Source: an uncultured Mycoplasmatota bacterium | GTDB taxonomy: Bacteria > Bacillota_I > Bacilli_A > RF39 > UBA660 | Direction of reading: 5' to 3' | DNA: 64,000 nucleotides | NCBI GenBank assembly: GCA_948470005.1 | Contig: CAOKNI010000001.1 | Location: forward strand, 1-64,000 | In this document: positions 9,446-18,028 of the stretch, piece after piece | Layout: each line of letters starts with the position of its first letter | Numbering within the stretch: position 1 is the first letter of the stretch | Position numbers and translations under genes: made by a program | The notes under the pieces: model-generated | The model's input: only the letters and a program-made list of their open reading frames with translations | Told to the model about the DNA's origin: nothing | The model's database searches: none

Positions 9446-10744
9446 TTATTTTGCATATAATATTTTTTTAATGACTTTATAGCAAAGTAAAACAACAATT
9501 ATAATATCAATTATTTCGGCAATGACAAGAGCATACATTCCAATATGACATAGTGATAAAACGCCCATTACAAGCAATTTAATTATAACTGCGATTAATG
9601 TGATAAACATACAAGACCTAGCTTTGCCTAGTGCTTGCAATGTGCTTTGTAGAGGCCCTTCTAAATAAAATAGTACAAAAAATGGGGCTAACAATTTAAT
9701 ATAATCACTTCCGCTTAAAGTATCATATAAAGTAGAAAGTAAAAAATCTCTAAAAATAAATATTAAACTTGAGAATACAAAACCTACTAAAAAAGAAATA
9801 ATCATAGCTTGTTTAAATCTGCGTTTTACCATAGTGATATTTTTTTGATAATAAAATTTTGAAATCTCAGGAAGTAAAGAAGAAGATATAGCTTGAATAA
9901 AAAAGGATGGCATTGTAAGGATGGCAATTGTATAGGCATTATATACACCATATTCGGTTAAAATAAAATTCATGGAATATCCCGCAAAAAGCATTACATT
10001 AGTTAAAACAATAGGCTCAAAAAAGAACCCAATATTACCAATTAATCTTGAAGATACCGTGGGAATACTTTCTCCTAATATTTTTTTTGATGTTCTAAAA
10101 TCTGGTTTTAAATCTTCTTTTGTGATTGTGGCATGTTTCGGCATAAAAACAAGAAACGTCATTATAGAAGATAGTTCTGTTCCAATACTAATTAGTATTA
10201 ATCCTATTACGGAATAAAGAACACCTTTTTTGACTAAATTAGGGATAAATAGAAAAATTAGAGAAATTCTTACAAACTGCTCGATAATATTTGAAATAGT
10301 ATTTGGAACCATATTTTGCTTTCCAAAAAAATAGCCTTTTAAAAGCGATGAAATCGAAACAAATGGAAAAGTTAAAGCCATAGCAAGTATTAATGGAGCG
10401 CATCTACTATCATTTAAAAGAGTTTTTGCAATAAAATCTTTCATTAAATAAATAATAAAAATAACCAAAATATTTAAAAACATCGCAATAATTCCAGCAT
10501 TAGCAAGTACTTTAGCACTTTTCATTTTATTTTCACTAATAATTTTCGAAATAACGATAGGAAGAGAAAATGTAGCTATGGTAAGAAGCAAAGAATAAGT
10601 AGGCATTACTAAAGAATATAGCCCAATTGCTTCCGCTTCAACCATTCTTGTATATATAATTCTTATAATAAACCCTAATATTTTTGTTATTAAGCCGCCA
10701 ATGAGTAAAATAAAAGTAGCTTTTAAGAATTTATTTTGTTTCAT
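9446..10744 (-). CDS. spoVB: SpoVB/MurJ-like lipid-linked oligosaccharide flippase
   Basis: A 432-residue integral membrane protein of the MVF/polysaccharide exporter group (MATE-like fold), with about 12 to 14 hydrophobic segments. The N-terminus (FLKATFILLIGGLITKILGF) and the SLLKGYFFGKQNM region resemble stage V sporulation protein B and its relatives YtgP/MurJ, which flip lipid II or similar undecaprenyl-linked precursors. The divergent neighbour comN followed by relA and dtd is the same order as in Bacillus subtilis, where spoVB also lies near comN, which supports the assignment. It may be the only lipid II flippase of this organism, but that is inference. Confidence 0.78.
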   Translation of the reverse strand: MKQNKFLKATFILLIGGLITKILGFIIRIIYTRMVEAEAIGLYSLVMPTYSLLLTIATFSLPIVISKIISENKMKSAKVLANAGIIAMFLNILVIFIIYLMKDFIAKTLLNDSRCAPLILAMALTFPFVSISSLLKGYFFGKQNMVPNTISNIIEQFVRISLIFLFIPNLVKKGVLYSVIGLILISIGTELSSIMTFLVFMPKHATITKEDLKPDFRTSKKILGESIPTVSSRLIGNIGFFFEPIVLTNVMLFAGYSMNFILTEYGVYNAYTIAILTMPSFFIQAISSSLLPEISKFYYQKNITMVKRRFKQAMIISFLVGFVFSSLIFIFRDFLLSTLYDTLSGSDYIKLLAPFFVLFYLEGPLQSTLQALGKARSCMFITLIAVIIKLLVMGVLSLCHIGMYALVIAEIIDIIIVVLLCYKVIKKILYAK

Positions 10745-10824
10745 CTAATCACCCATTCCCAAAATGGACTAAATAGTATATAATTAAATATATGAGAAAA
10801 TTCAATATTTAGTAGGTGATTTTT

Positions 10825-11106
10825 ATGGATGGTACTTTAATGTTTCAAAGTTTAAATGATTTATATGCTCATATCTTACCTGCTTTAAAAAGTAAAACTA
10901 AAGAACTTCATAAAAATGGGTATAAATACATTCATGAAGAAGATATATGGAATTATTTAAAGAAATATAAATGGCGTACTTCGCGTGATTTAGATTTAGG
11001 AATTATGGTAAATGATATTTTTAGTATAGAACTTAAAGAACTTGATGATTACGTAAGAGAAGAATTACAAAAATATCACCGTGATATAAAAGAGGGTGAA
11101 GCGTGA
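10825..11106 (+). CDS. comN: Post-transcriptional regulator, ComN family
   Basis: A 93-residue soluble protein. The pattern LKSKTKELHKNGYKYIHEEDIWNYL...KW...LGIMVNDIFSIELKELDDYV matches the small ComN (YrzD) family, which in B. subtilis controls comE mRNA together with DivIVA. The start is the ATG at 10825 behind TAGGTGAT; the GTG at 10816 lies in that site. Its stop overlaps the start of relA (TGATG), so the two are probably translationally coupled. The context spoVB-comN-relA-dtd supports the family call; the target of regulation here is unknown. Confidence 0.75.
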   Translation: MDGTLMFQSLNDLYAHILPALKSKTKELHKNGYKYIHEEDIWNYLKKYKWRTSRDLDLGIMVNDIFSIELKELDDYVREELQKYHRDIKEGEA

Positions 11107-13253
11107 TGAATTATAAAACAAAAAATATAACTTTTGAAGAACTATATCAAAACATCAAAAGTAAAATAACAAATAAAGAAGATTTAAAAAACATTAAGAA
11201 AGCTTATGAATGTGCTAAAAATGTTCATAAAGGAGAGCGTCGTTTAAATGGCGATGATTTTATAATCCATCCTTTAACTGTTGCTAGTATTGTGCAGGAC
11301 CTTGATGTTGATGCCTCGACTATTATTGCCTCTTTACTCCATGAAACAATTTATAGTGGGCTTACCATAGAATATATTGAGAATAATTTTGGAAGTGAGG
11401 TATCTACGATTATTGATGCCTTATCTAAAATGAACCGCCTAGAATTAACTGATGATAAAGCTTCTAGCGCTATATACTTGCGAAAAGTATTAGTAGGACT
11501 AGCAACCGATGTTCGGGTTTTATTCATTAAACTTGCTGACCGTCTTCATAATATGCGAACAAATTATGCCATAAAAGAAGAAAATAGACGAAAGAAAGCC
11601 TATGAAACAGAAGCTGTTTTAATCCCTATCGCTCACCGCCTCGGCATTAATTCTATTAAAAGCGAACTTGAAAATTTATGTTTATACTATACAAAACCGG
11701 ATGTATATAATGATATTTTAAACAAACTAAATGAAAGTCAAAAAGAGTTAAATAAATCATTAGAAGTTATGCAAAAGAAACTATGTAAGATTTTGGCTCG
11801 CAAAGGACTTAAGTTTAAAATTAAATCCCGTGTTAAAAGTGTTTATAGTATTTATAAAAAGCTAAGTAATGGAAAAAACTGGAGCGATATATATGATATA
11901 TTAGCACTGCGCATCATTTTAGAAGAAGAAAGCGATTGCTATATGGCTATGGGTCTTGTTCATGAGAAGTTTAAGCCTATCCCGAAGCGTTTTAAAGACT
12001 ATATTGCAAATCCTAAACCGAATATGTATCAAAGTCTTCATACTACTGTTTATGATGAACAAGGAGTATTATTTGAAATTCAGTTTAGGACATTTGAAAT
12101 GGATGAATTTGCTGAAAAAGGTATGGCTGCTCATTGGTCTTATAAAGAAAAAGGAACTCATAAAGTCCAAAAATTAATGGAGCAAAAACTTGAAATGTTC
12201 CGTAATCTTATTGAAACTAATATTGATACGCCTGATAAAGAATTTACGAGTGATATGACCAGTAATATTTTAACAGAAATGATTTATGTATTTACACCAA
12301 AAGGTGATGCGGTCGAGTTGCCTAATAATGCCACTCCAGTTGATTTTGCTTATCGTATTCATAGCGACATCGGCGATAAAACAATTGGAGCCATTGTAAA
12401 CGATAAAATTGTTCCTTTAGATTATGCTCTTAAAAATAATGATACAGTTAAAATAAACACAAGTTCTAGTGCTAAGCCTAGTAAAGATTGGCTTGGATTT
12501 GTCAAAACTCCTCAAGCCAAAAATAAAATTAAAGCTTATTTTAGTAAACAAGATAAAGAAATTATGACCTTAAAAGGAAAAACTATTTTAGAGCAAGAAT
12601 TACGACGTAAAAAAATTCCCTTTAATGATTTCTTAACTGAGACTAATATTAAAAAAATCTTAGCAGAATTAAAATTAAATTCCTTAGAAGACCTTTATTT
12701 ATCTATTGGAACTCTTCGTTACACTAGTAGCTTTATCATTAGCTTAATATATGATGAAAAGGACGCTACCGATATTTTAATTGAGAAAATAAGCCATCAA
12801 AGCTCTCATAAAGAAAGTAACAACAATTCCATCTTAATCGCTGGCGTCAATGATATTTTAGTAAACATTGCGGGATGTTGTAAACCAGTAAAAGGAGATG
12901 ATATTGTGGGTTTTGTCACAATTGGTCAAGGTATTACCATTCATAAAAAAAACTGTGCTAATATATCCCATGAAAAAAAGCGCCTTATAGAAGCTTCATG
13001 GATTATGGATAGCACTAAAACTTACACCACTTGTATTCATATTGAAACAGAAAACAATAAAAATTATTTTGCAAATCTTCTTGCCATCTTAACTAAGAGA
13101 AACATAATTCTAGAAAATTATAATTTAAAAGAATATCCTACTAGTACTCTTTATGAAATGACTATTAATGTTAAAGATAAAGAAGTTTTGGATAAATTAA
13201 TTGTCGATTTTAATAATTTACGATATGTTTATGAAGTTAAAAGGAGTGAGTAA
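11106..13253 (+). CDS. relA: RelA/SpoT homologue, (p)ppGpp synthetase with degenerate hydrolase motif
   Basis: Long RSH protein (715 residues from ATG 11106; GTG 11103 gives one more) with HD-type hydrolase, synthetase, TGS and C-terminal ACT regions. The synthetase domain looks intact: RVKSVYSIYKKL, KRFKDYIANPKPNMYQSLHT and the EIQFRT motif. TGS begins near 395 (YVFTPKGDAVELP) and the ACT domain is the last 75 or so residues. In the hydrolase domain (residues counted from the GTG start) H56 and D146 (KLADRLHNMRT) remain, but the HDxxED motif reads HETIYS (80-85): Asp81 becomes Glu and the Glu-Asp pair becomes Tyr-Ser. I infer weak or absent ppGpp hydrolysis, as in E. coli RelA. It overlaps comN and is followed two bases later by dtd. 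Confidence 0.93.
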   Translation: MNYKTKNITFEELYQNIKSKITNKEDLKNIKKAYECAKNVHKGERRLNGDDFIIHPLTVASIVQDLDVDASTIIASLLHETIYSGLTIEYIENNFGSEVSTIIDALSKMNRLELTDDKASSAIYLRKVLVGLATDVRVLFIKLADRLHNMRTNYAIKEENRRKKAYETEAVLIPIAHRLGINSIKSELENLCLYYTKPDVYNDILNKLNESQKELNKSLEVMQKKLCKILARKGLKFKIKSRVKSVYSIYKKLSNGKNWSDIYDILALRIILEEESDCYMAMGLVHEKFKPIPKRFKDYIANPKPNMYQSLHTTVYDEQGVLFEIQFRTFEMDEFAEKGMAAHWSYKEKGTHKVQKLMEQKLEMFRNLIETNIDTPDKEFTSDMTSNILTEMIYVFTPKGDAVELPNNATPVDFAYRIHSDIGDKTIGAIVNDKIVPLDYALKNNDTVKINTSSSAKPSKDWLGFVKTPQAKNKIKAYFSKQDKEIMTLKGKTILEQELRRKKIPFNDFLTETNIKKILAELKLNSLEDLYLSIGTLRYTSSFIISLIYDEKDATDILIEKISHQSSHKESNNNSILIAGVNDILVNIAGCCKPVKGDDIVGFVTIGQGITIHKKNCANISHEKKRLIEASWIMDSTKTYTTCIHIETENNKNYFANLLAILTKRNIILENYNLKEYPTSTLYEMTINVKDKEVLDKLIVDFNNLRYVYEVKRSE

Positions 13254-13255
13254 TT

Positions 13256-13693
13256 ATGCGCATATTAGTTCAAAGAAGCAAGGAAAGCAAAGTTATAGTT
13301 GATAATAAAATAGTTGGAAAAATTTCTTTTGGTCTTGTTTTGTTAGTTGGTTTTACGGATGGTGATAATGAAGAGATAATTTCTAAGCTTGTAAACAAAG
13401 TTCTTCGTCTTCGCATTTTTGATGATGAAGCTGGTATTATGAATAAATCTTTGTTAGATGTTGGTGGTAGTATTTTATCAATTAGTCAGTTTACCTTATA
13501 TGCTGATGCTAAAAAGGGGAATAGACCTTCTTACATTGCAGCTTTAAATGGAGCCGAAGCAATAAAATTATATGATTTATTTAACAGATTGTTAAAAGAA
13601 CATGTTCCTGTTGAAACTGGCATTTTTGGCGCGGATATGAATGTAAAAATAACTAATGATGGTCCAGTAACTATTATGTTAGATAGTAATTAG
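13256..13693 (+). CDS. dtd: D-aminoacyl-tRNA deacylase
   Basis: Cleaves D-amino acids (and glycine mischarged on tRNA-Ala) from tRNA. The 145 residues cover the whole family. The motif SQFTLYAD (about 78-85) supplies the active-site floor, and NDGPVTI near the C-terminus carries the Gly-cisPro element that excludes L-aminoacyl groups. An AAAGGAGTGAG site inside the end of relA drives translation, and the pair relA-dtd is the standard Bacillota arrangement. Confidence 0.95.
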   Translation: MRILVQRSKESKVIVDNKIVGKISFGLVLLVGFTDGDNEEIISKLVNKVLRLRIFDDEAGIMNKSLLDVGGSILSISQFTLYADAKKGNRPSYIAALNGAEAIKLYDLFNRLLKEHVPVETGIFGADMNVKITNDGPVTIMLDSN

Positions 13694-13703
13694 GAGGTTT
13701 AAT

Positions 13704-13859
13704 ATGAAATATTTATTTGTATCTTTAAGTATTTTAGCTATTTGGTTATCTGTTATCTTAATTGTTGTATTTTTAAATTATAATGGAGTAATGCTACCTC
13801 TTATTGCTTTAATCATGACTTTAATATTATTTGAGATTGGTTTTAGGAGTTCAAAATGA
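13704..13859 (+). CDS. Small membrane protein
   Basis: A 51-residue protein that is almost wholly two hydrophobic segments (about 3-25 and 29-45) joined by a short polar turn and ending in GFRSSK. It has a perfect AGGAGG site seven bases before the ATG, ten bases after dtd, and its TGA overlaps the ATG of the ABC1-family gene. Family unknown. Its position suggests coupling with the kinase-like protein that follows, which usually acts at membranes. Confidence 0.7.
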   Translation: MKYLFVSLSILAIWLSVILIVVFLNYNGVMLPLIALIMTLILFEIGFRSSK

Positions 13860-15301
13860 ATCTATTAATTCTTATAAAAGATTTACTTAAAATTTACTTT
13901 AGCAATATAAGTGATAAAAATATAGCATATAAAAAAATAATTTATGAAAAAATGACTCAAATGGGTGGAATTTATATTAAATTTTTGCAAGTTCTTTCGG
14001 TAAGCAATAAATTTATGGAAGGTTGGAGTACTCCTAAAGACTATGAAATATTTAATAAGGTAACTACAGAATATATTGATATATTGCGTTATCTTCCTCA
14101 CCAAGAAGACTATGAAAAAATTAATAAAACTCCGTTTCGAAGTGGTTCATTTGCCCAAATTTACCATGCTAAATTAAAAACGGGTGACGAAGTTATTATT
14201 AAAATGTTAAAACCTAGTATTTATCAAAATTTAGACCATGATTTAAAAAAATTAAAAAGAATTGTTAAAATAATCAGCTATTTTTTACCTGCTAGTATTA
14301 TTAAATATAATGAAGCTTTTGAAAAATTCAGTGAGAATTGCCTTTTAGAAATAAATTATGCCAACGAAATTGCTAATATGGAATATTTTTATGAATATTA
14401 TCACAACCACGAAGCAGTTATCATTCCTAAAGTATATAAAAATTTATGTGCGAAAAATATTATTGTGGAAGAATATATTAAAGGACCTACTATTGCTGAT
14501 TTAATTACTTCTAATGAAACGTGTGAGACTATAGCACTTAAAGTAAAAGAATTAACAAACTCGGATTTTTGGGAGCAAATAGTTGTTGCAGGTGGCGAAG
14601 CTTTAAGAACAGCGATGACTTCTGATTATGTTTATGGTGACCCTCACCCTGGCAATATTATTCTTTTAGAAAATAATAAAATTGCCTTAGTTGATTTTGG
14701 ACTTATAGCGAGAAAACCTTTATCGCAAGAAGCCTTTTATTTGTTTGTGAAAGCTTATTATGATATTTTATCGGGTTATCCGGAATTTGACAAATTATTA
14801 GAATATAGTTGTATGTGTTTTTGTCCAGATATTACTGCCGCTTTAAAAAAATATTTTGGAGCTAATGATTTTGTTACTTCTACTTCAAAAATATTAAGTC
14901 TTGAAGCTCAAAAACTAATTAAAACAAATGAAACTGTTTTTAAGAATATTAGTAATGGACATTTATTATCAATATTTTTAGATAATATTAATACTACCAA
15001 AAGTATAAATATTAAAGTTGATATGCGAAACTATGAACTTTTAAAAGCTATGCAAGCCTTTATTGGATCTGTTACAATAATAGATAAAAGAGGTAATGAT
15101 GATATGTATAATTCTGTGATGCAAAAATCGATTAAATATGCTTTAGAATATTGCAAGAGGGATGGTGTAGCAAAAGATTTCACGCTTAAAACCTCTTATA
15201 GTGAAAACGACTCTTATGAATTATTAATGGAATTTTTAACTACTATTGCTAATCATGATGAATTTTTATTTACCAAAATTATAGAAAGGATGTCTTTATG
15301 A
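13856..15301 (+). CDS. ABC1/UbiB (AarF)-family atypical protein kinase
   Basis: A 481-residue member of the ABC1/ADCK/UbiB family. Visible elements are a degenerate KxGQ-like N-terminal motif (GGIYIKFLQVLS, about 37-48, Leu in place of Gly), the Ala-type loop FRSGSFAQIYHAKL replacing the P-loop, the Lys in VIIKML, the catalytic YGDPHPGNI and the metal-binding VDFGL. Relatives act as ATPases that support isoprenoid-quinone lipid biosynthesis; in organisms without quinones the role is open. It overlaps the small membrane proteins on both sides by four bases, so the three form a tight translational unit. The C-terminal 150 residues are helical and not diagnostic. Confidence 0.85.
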   Translation: MNLLILIKDLLKIYFSNISDKNIAYKKIIYEKMTQMGGIYIKFLQVLSVSNKFMEGWSTPKDYEIFNKVTTEYIDILRYLPHQEDYEKINKTPFRSGSFAQIYHAKLKTGDEVIIKMLKPSIYQNLDHDLKKLKRIVKIISYFLPASIIKYNEAFEKFSENCLLEINYANEIANMEYFYEYYHNHEAVIIPKVYKNLCAKNIIVEEYIKGPTIADLITSNETCETIALKVKELTNSDFWEQIVVAGGEALRTAMTSDYVYGDPHPGNIILLENNKIALVDFGLIARKPLSQEAFYLFVKAYYDILSGYPEFDKLLEYSCMCFCPDITAALKKYFGANDFVTSTSKILSLEAQKLIKTNETVFKNISNGHLLSIFLDNINTTKSINIKVDMRNYELLKAMQAFIGSVTIIDKRGNDDMYNSVMQKSIKYALEYCKRDGVAKDFTLKTSYSENDSYELLMEFLTTIANHDEFLFTKIIERMSL

Positions 15302-15495
15302 ATAAAAATAAATTAAATAATATAATTTTTCATATTCGCTATCCTTATGCTGCTTTAATTATAGCAATTATTTGGCTTAGTATGGCAATTATTATTATAA
15401 AAGAAGAAAATCCCAATTTAGAAGTATTAATTGGCACTACTTCAATTTGTACCATTATAATTGCTTTAAAAGGGTTTAAAGCACCTAAACAATAA
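15298..15495 (+). CDS. Small membrane protein
   Basis: A 65-residue protein with two hydrophobic segments (about 15-34 and 43-58) and a basic C-terminus (KGFKAPKQ). The ATG overlaps the end of the ABC1-family gene (ATGA), and a GAAAGGATG-type site lies inside that gene. Family unknown; it ends the relA-dtd operon before a terminator. Confidence 0.7.
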   Translation: MNKNKLNNIIFHIRYPYAALIIAIIWLSMAIIIIKEENPNLEVLIGTTSICTIIIALKGFKAPKQ

Positions 15496-15500
15496 TTTAA

Positions 15501-15527
15501 ATTAATCCTATGTGATTAATTTTTTTG
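15501..15527 (+). terminator. Terminator of the relA-dtd-ABC1 operon
   Basis: ATTAATC and GATTAAT form a seven-base stem followed by a run of seven T. The T run runs into the -35 box of the next promoter. Confidence 0.6.
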
Positions 15528-15553
15528 ACTTTAAGTTTAATTTTTAGTATAAT
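15525..15553 (+). promoter_or_regulatory. Sigma-A type promoter of the gene at 15578
   Basis: TTGACT (15525-15530) and TATAAT (15548-15553) are separated by 17 bases; the start codon follows 24 bases later. Confidence 0.75.
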
Positions 15554-15577
15554 AAGAGCTCTAATGGGGTTTTTGTA

Positions 15578-17728
15578 ATGCAAATAAAAGAGATATTAAA
15601 AAAAATTTTAAATATATTTAAAAGAATTAAAGCAAGTAAACAAGTAATTGAAGAATCTACCTATACTATTGCTACTTTAAATAGTATTGTCCCTATGCCT
15701 ATTAGAGAAGATTTTTTGGGTGATGAAGCAAGATTAGAATTAATTAATCAATATAAAAAAGAATATTTAGAGGCATTAAAACAAAACCACTATATAAGTA
15801 GTCTTGATTTAATGCCGGCGGAATTGCAGAATTTTAAAAATATCTATTTAGAATTATTAATCAAATTATATATGAAAAATAACGATGATATATCATTTGC
15901 CAAAGTAAATAAACCTAAAAGACTTGAATGTAAAAATTTAAATTTATCAATAACTTATACCAAGGTAAAACTATACTGGGAAGATATAAAAAACTTAGAG
16001 CTTGAGACTCGCCTGAGGTTAGTAGCACTTAATGAAATCCTAAATGATTTAGTAAGTGGTAGAAGAATTATTTTACTAAGAAAATCCGAATGGGTAAGCG
16101 CTCTCACTAACGAAATAAATAATTTGCATTATGCATTAGCTCAGTTTTTAGATCAGGAAGTAGCAATGCTTAAAGAAACAAGCGCCAACTTAAATGAAAT
16201 TGATTTAATAGATAATGGAGATAGTCCAAGTAAAGATGAAGAAGAAACGGAAATAGTAAATAGATTAAATGATTTAAAAGCTAGTATGCAACTATTAATT
16301 CCTGAGTATTTGCGCGAAATAGAAACTCTTAATTTAAATTCCAAGTTATTAATTGCAAGGCTTGAGCAAAAACTTGAAATTTTTGTATACACTTATGAAG
16401 GTATGTTAGCTGAAATTGCTCTTAGAGTAGACGAAATACATAAAAATATTAATAAGTCTTTAACCCCTAAGCTTAGAGATGAGTATTTAAAAGAAGTTAA
16501 ATATCTTGAATTTCTATATAAAATTTTTTATAATTATGGTCGCAACTTAGTATCTATTATAGACGTTGAAAAATTATATGAAGTTAAATTTAATCTTTTA
16601 ACTTTTGATATGTATAGTGTTGATACGTGGGATATTTTAAATGAAGTTACAGTTACTGAGCTAGAGTGTTATGAAAAGTTAGTTATGGCTAAAATAGTTG
16701 AAGCTGTTGATGGAAGAAGTATTGAGATAAGAAAAATATTACAAGAAAACAATTTTTCTTTTGCATTAAATTCATATGTGATATCATTAATTCAGAAAAT
16801 ATTAAAAAATAATGAAAAATTTGATCCAAAAGAAATTTTAGCAAATAAACAACTACTTACCTTTTTATTAGCACTTAATAAAGAAAACGGTATAGAAGAA
16901 TTTTTTAAAAGATTTAAAGTGGCAAGAGCAAATTTTCCTGATTTAAATTTTTATGAAAGAATATTTACTTGGGATGATGAATTACCATATGAAACAATTT
17001 TTAGGATAAAAGGAGCTAGTAAAAAAAATATAAAAGGAACTGGTTGGTCTTTATATGAATTATATAATTTAACACATTATATTTCCGCTTCTGATACATA
17101 TAAATTTCCTGAAGGCTTACAAAAGATTTATTTAGATCCAAAAATGGAATTTACAGTTGAGGAAAATAATATTCTTAATGAAATTCGAGACAAATGTCAA
17201 GATAAAAATATTGTTTTTCCTTTAACATTAAGGGAAATGGTTGGATGTATATTTCAATATGTATCTGTAAAAGATATAAAGTTAAATAATGGTTTGGAAA
17301 TTTTAGGACCGTATTCACTGCTTAACACAGCGTATAAAGATTTAATTATTCCACCCTCTGTTAGATATATATCACCTGAAGCATATGGTGTGTTAGATTC
17401 TATTGAATTCACAGATTATTACAATTCCTATTTATTAAATAATGAAGAAGAATTGAAACAATTTTTTCGGGCTTATTTTCTTAAAAATTCTTATTTTGAT
17501 GCAACAAGAACATACCCTGTAAAAGAAGATGCCGTAACAACGCTTTTTGTAGAAATAAGAGGTTTAAGTGCCTACTGTCATAACCATAGATTTGTAATTA
17601 GGTTACCTGAATCTTCTGTATTAGATTTTCTTTTTTTAAGAAAATACAAACTAAATGAAGATAATATAAATGAAATTATTAAGCGTTTATATAGAACAAT
17701 TGAGAACGAACAGAGTAATTTTAGATAG
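15578..17728 (+). CDS. Large helical protein with LRR-like C-terminal region, unknown function
   Basis: A 716-residue protein I cannot assign. Residues 1-300 are rich in Lys, Glu, Leu and Asn and look like long helices or coiled coil. The middle, to about 470, is also helical. The last 230 residues contain repeated beta/loop units resembling BspA-type LRRs (LKLNNGLEILGPYSLLNTAY, LIIPPSVRYISPEAYGVLDS). No signal peptide, membrane segment or anchor is visible, so it is probably cytoplasmic. The mixture of helical and LRR sequence resembles the decayed gene at 61-1737. It has its own promoter and is followed by the T-box leader of hisS. Confidence 0.75.
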   Translation: MQIKEILKKILNIFKRIKASKQVIEESTYTIATLNSIVPMPIREDFLGDEARLELINQYKKEYLEALKQNHYISSLDLMPAELQNFKNIYLELLIKLYMKNNDDISFAKVNKPKRLECKNLNLSITYTKVKLYWEDIKNLELETRLRLVALNEILNDLVSGRRIILLRKSEWVSALTNEINNLHYALAQFLDQEVAMLKETSANLNEIDLIDNGDSPSKDEEETEIVNRLNDLKASMQLLIPEYLREIETLNLNSKLLIARLEQKLEIFVYTYEGMLAEIALRVDEIHKNINKSLTPKLRDEYLKEVKYLEFLYKIFYNYGRNLVSIIDVEKLYEVKFNLLTFDMYSVDTWDILNEVTVTELECYEKLVMAKIVEAVDGRSIEIRKILQENNFSFALNSYVISLIQKILKNNEKFDPKEILANKQLLTFLLALNKENGIEEFFKRFKVARANFPDLNFYERIFTWDDELPYETIFRIKGASKKNIKGTGWSLYELYNLTHYISASDTYKFPEGLQKIYLDPKMEFTVEENNILNEIRDKCQDKNIVFPLTLREMVGCIFQYVSVKDIKLNNGLEILGPYSLLNTAYKDLIIPPSVRYISPEAYGVLDSIEFTDYYNSYLLNNEEELKQFFRAYFLKNSYFDATRTYPVKEDAVTTLFVEIRGLSAYCHNHRFVIRLPESSVLDFLFLRKYKLNEDNINEIIKRLYRTIENEQSNFR

Positions 17729-17767
17729 TCTAAGTATAAAACGTTAATTTATTTTATTATAAACCAG

Positions 17768-17796
17768 TTGACTATTATTTAAAATTATACTAAAAT
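17768..17796 (+). promoter_or_regulatory. Promoter of the T-box / hisS operon
   Basis: TTGACT (17768-17773) and TAAAAT (17791-17796) are separated by 17 bases, directly upstream of the T-box leader. Confidence 0.75.
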
Positions 17797-17802
17797 ACTA
17801 GT

Positions 17803-18014
17803 ATAGTATTTTTCTAAGGAAAGACCAAGTAAATAAAATAAGACTTTTAAGAGAAGGCTAGTGGGTGCAAATGCCTAAGTTTTACTATTGAAAGACAGCT
17901 TTCCATATTTAGAAAACGCATATAATGCGATAAAATTTTGAGCGTACTTAGTGAAGTAAGGTGGCACCGCGCAAATTTTGCGTCCTTACAAGTTGCTAAG
18001 TACTTTTTATTTTA
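17803..18014 (+). promoter_or_regulatory. T-box riboswitch of the hisS-aspS operon
   Basis: The conserved T-box sequence AAGGTGGCACCGCG is at 17958-17971. Stem I is closed by GGAAAG (near 17818) and CTTTCC (near 17899), with a typical distal loop GGGTGCAAATGCC. GTACTTAG (17944-17951) can pair with CTAAGTAC (17996-18003) just before TTTTTATTTT, giving the terminator; the alternative helix GTAAGG/CCTTAC holds the T-box bulge as the antiterminator. Uncharged tRNA binding would allow read-through into hisS. The presumed specifier bulge (17888-17898) contains GAC, an Asp codon, rather than an obvious His codon; this reading is tentative. Confidence 0.88.
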
Positions 18015-18028
18015 AGGAGGAAAAAAAT

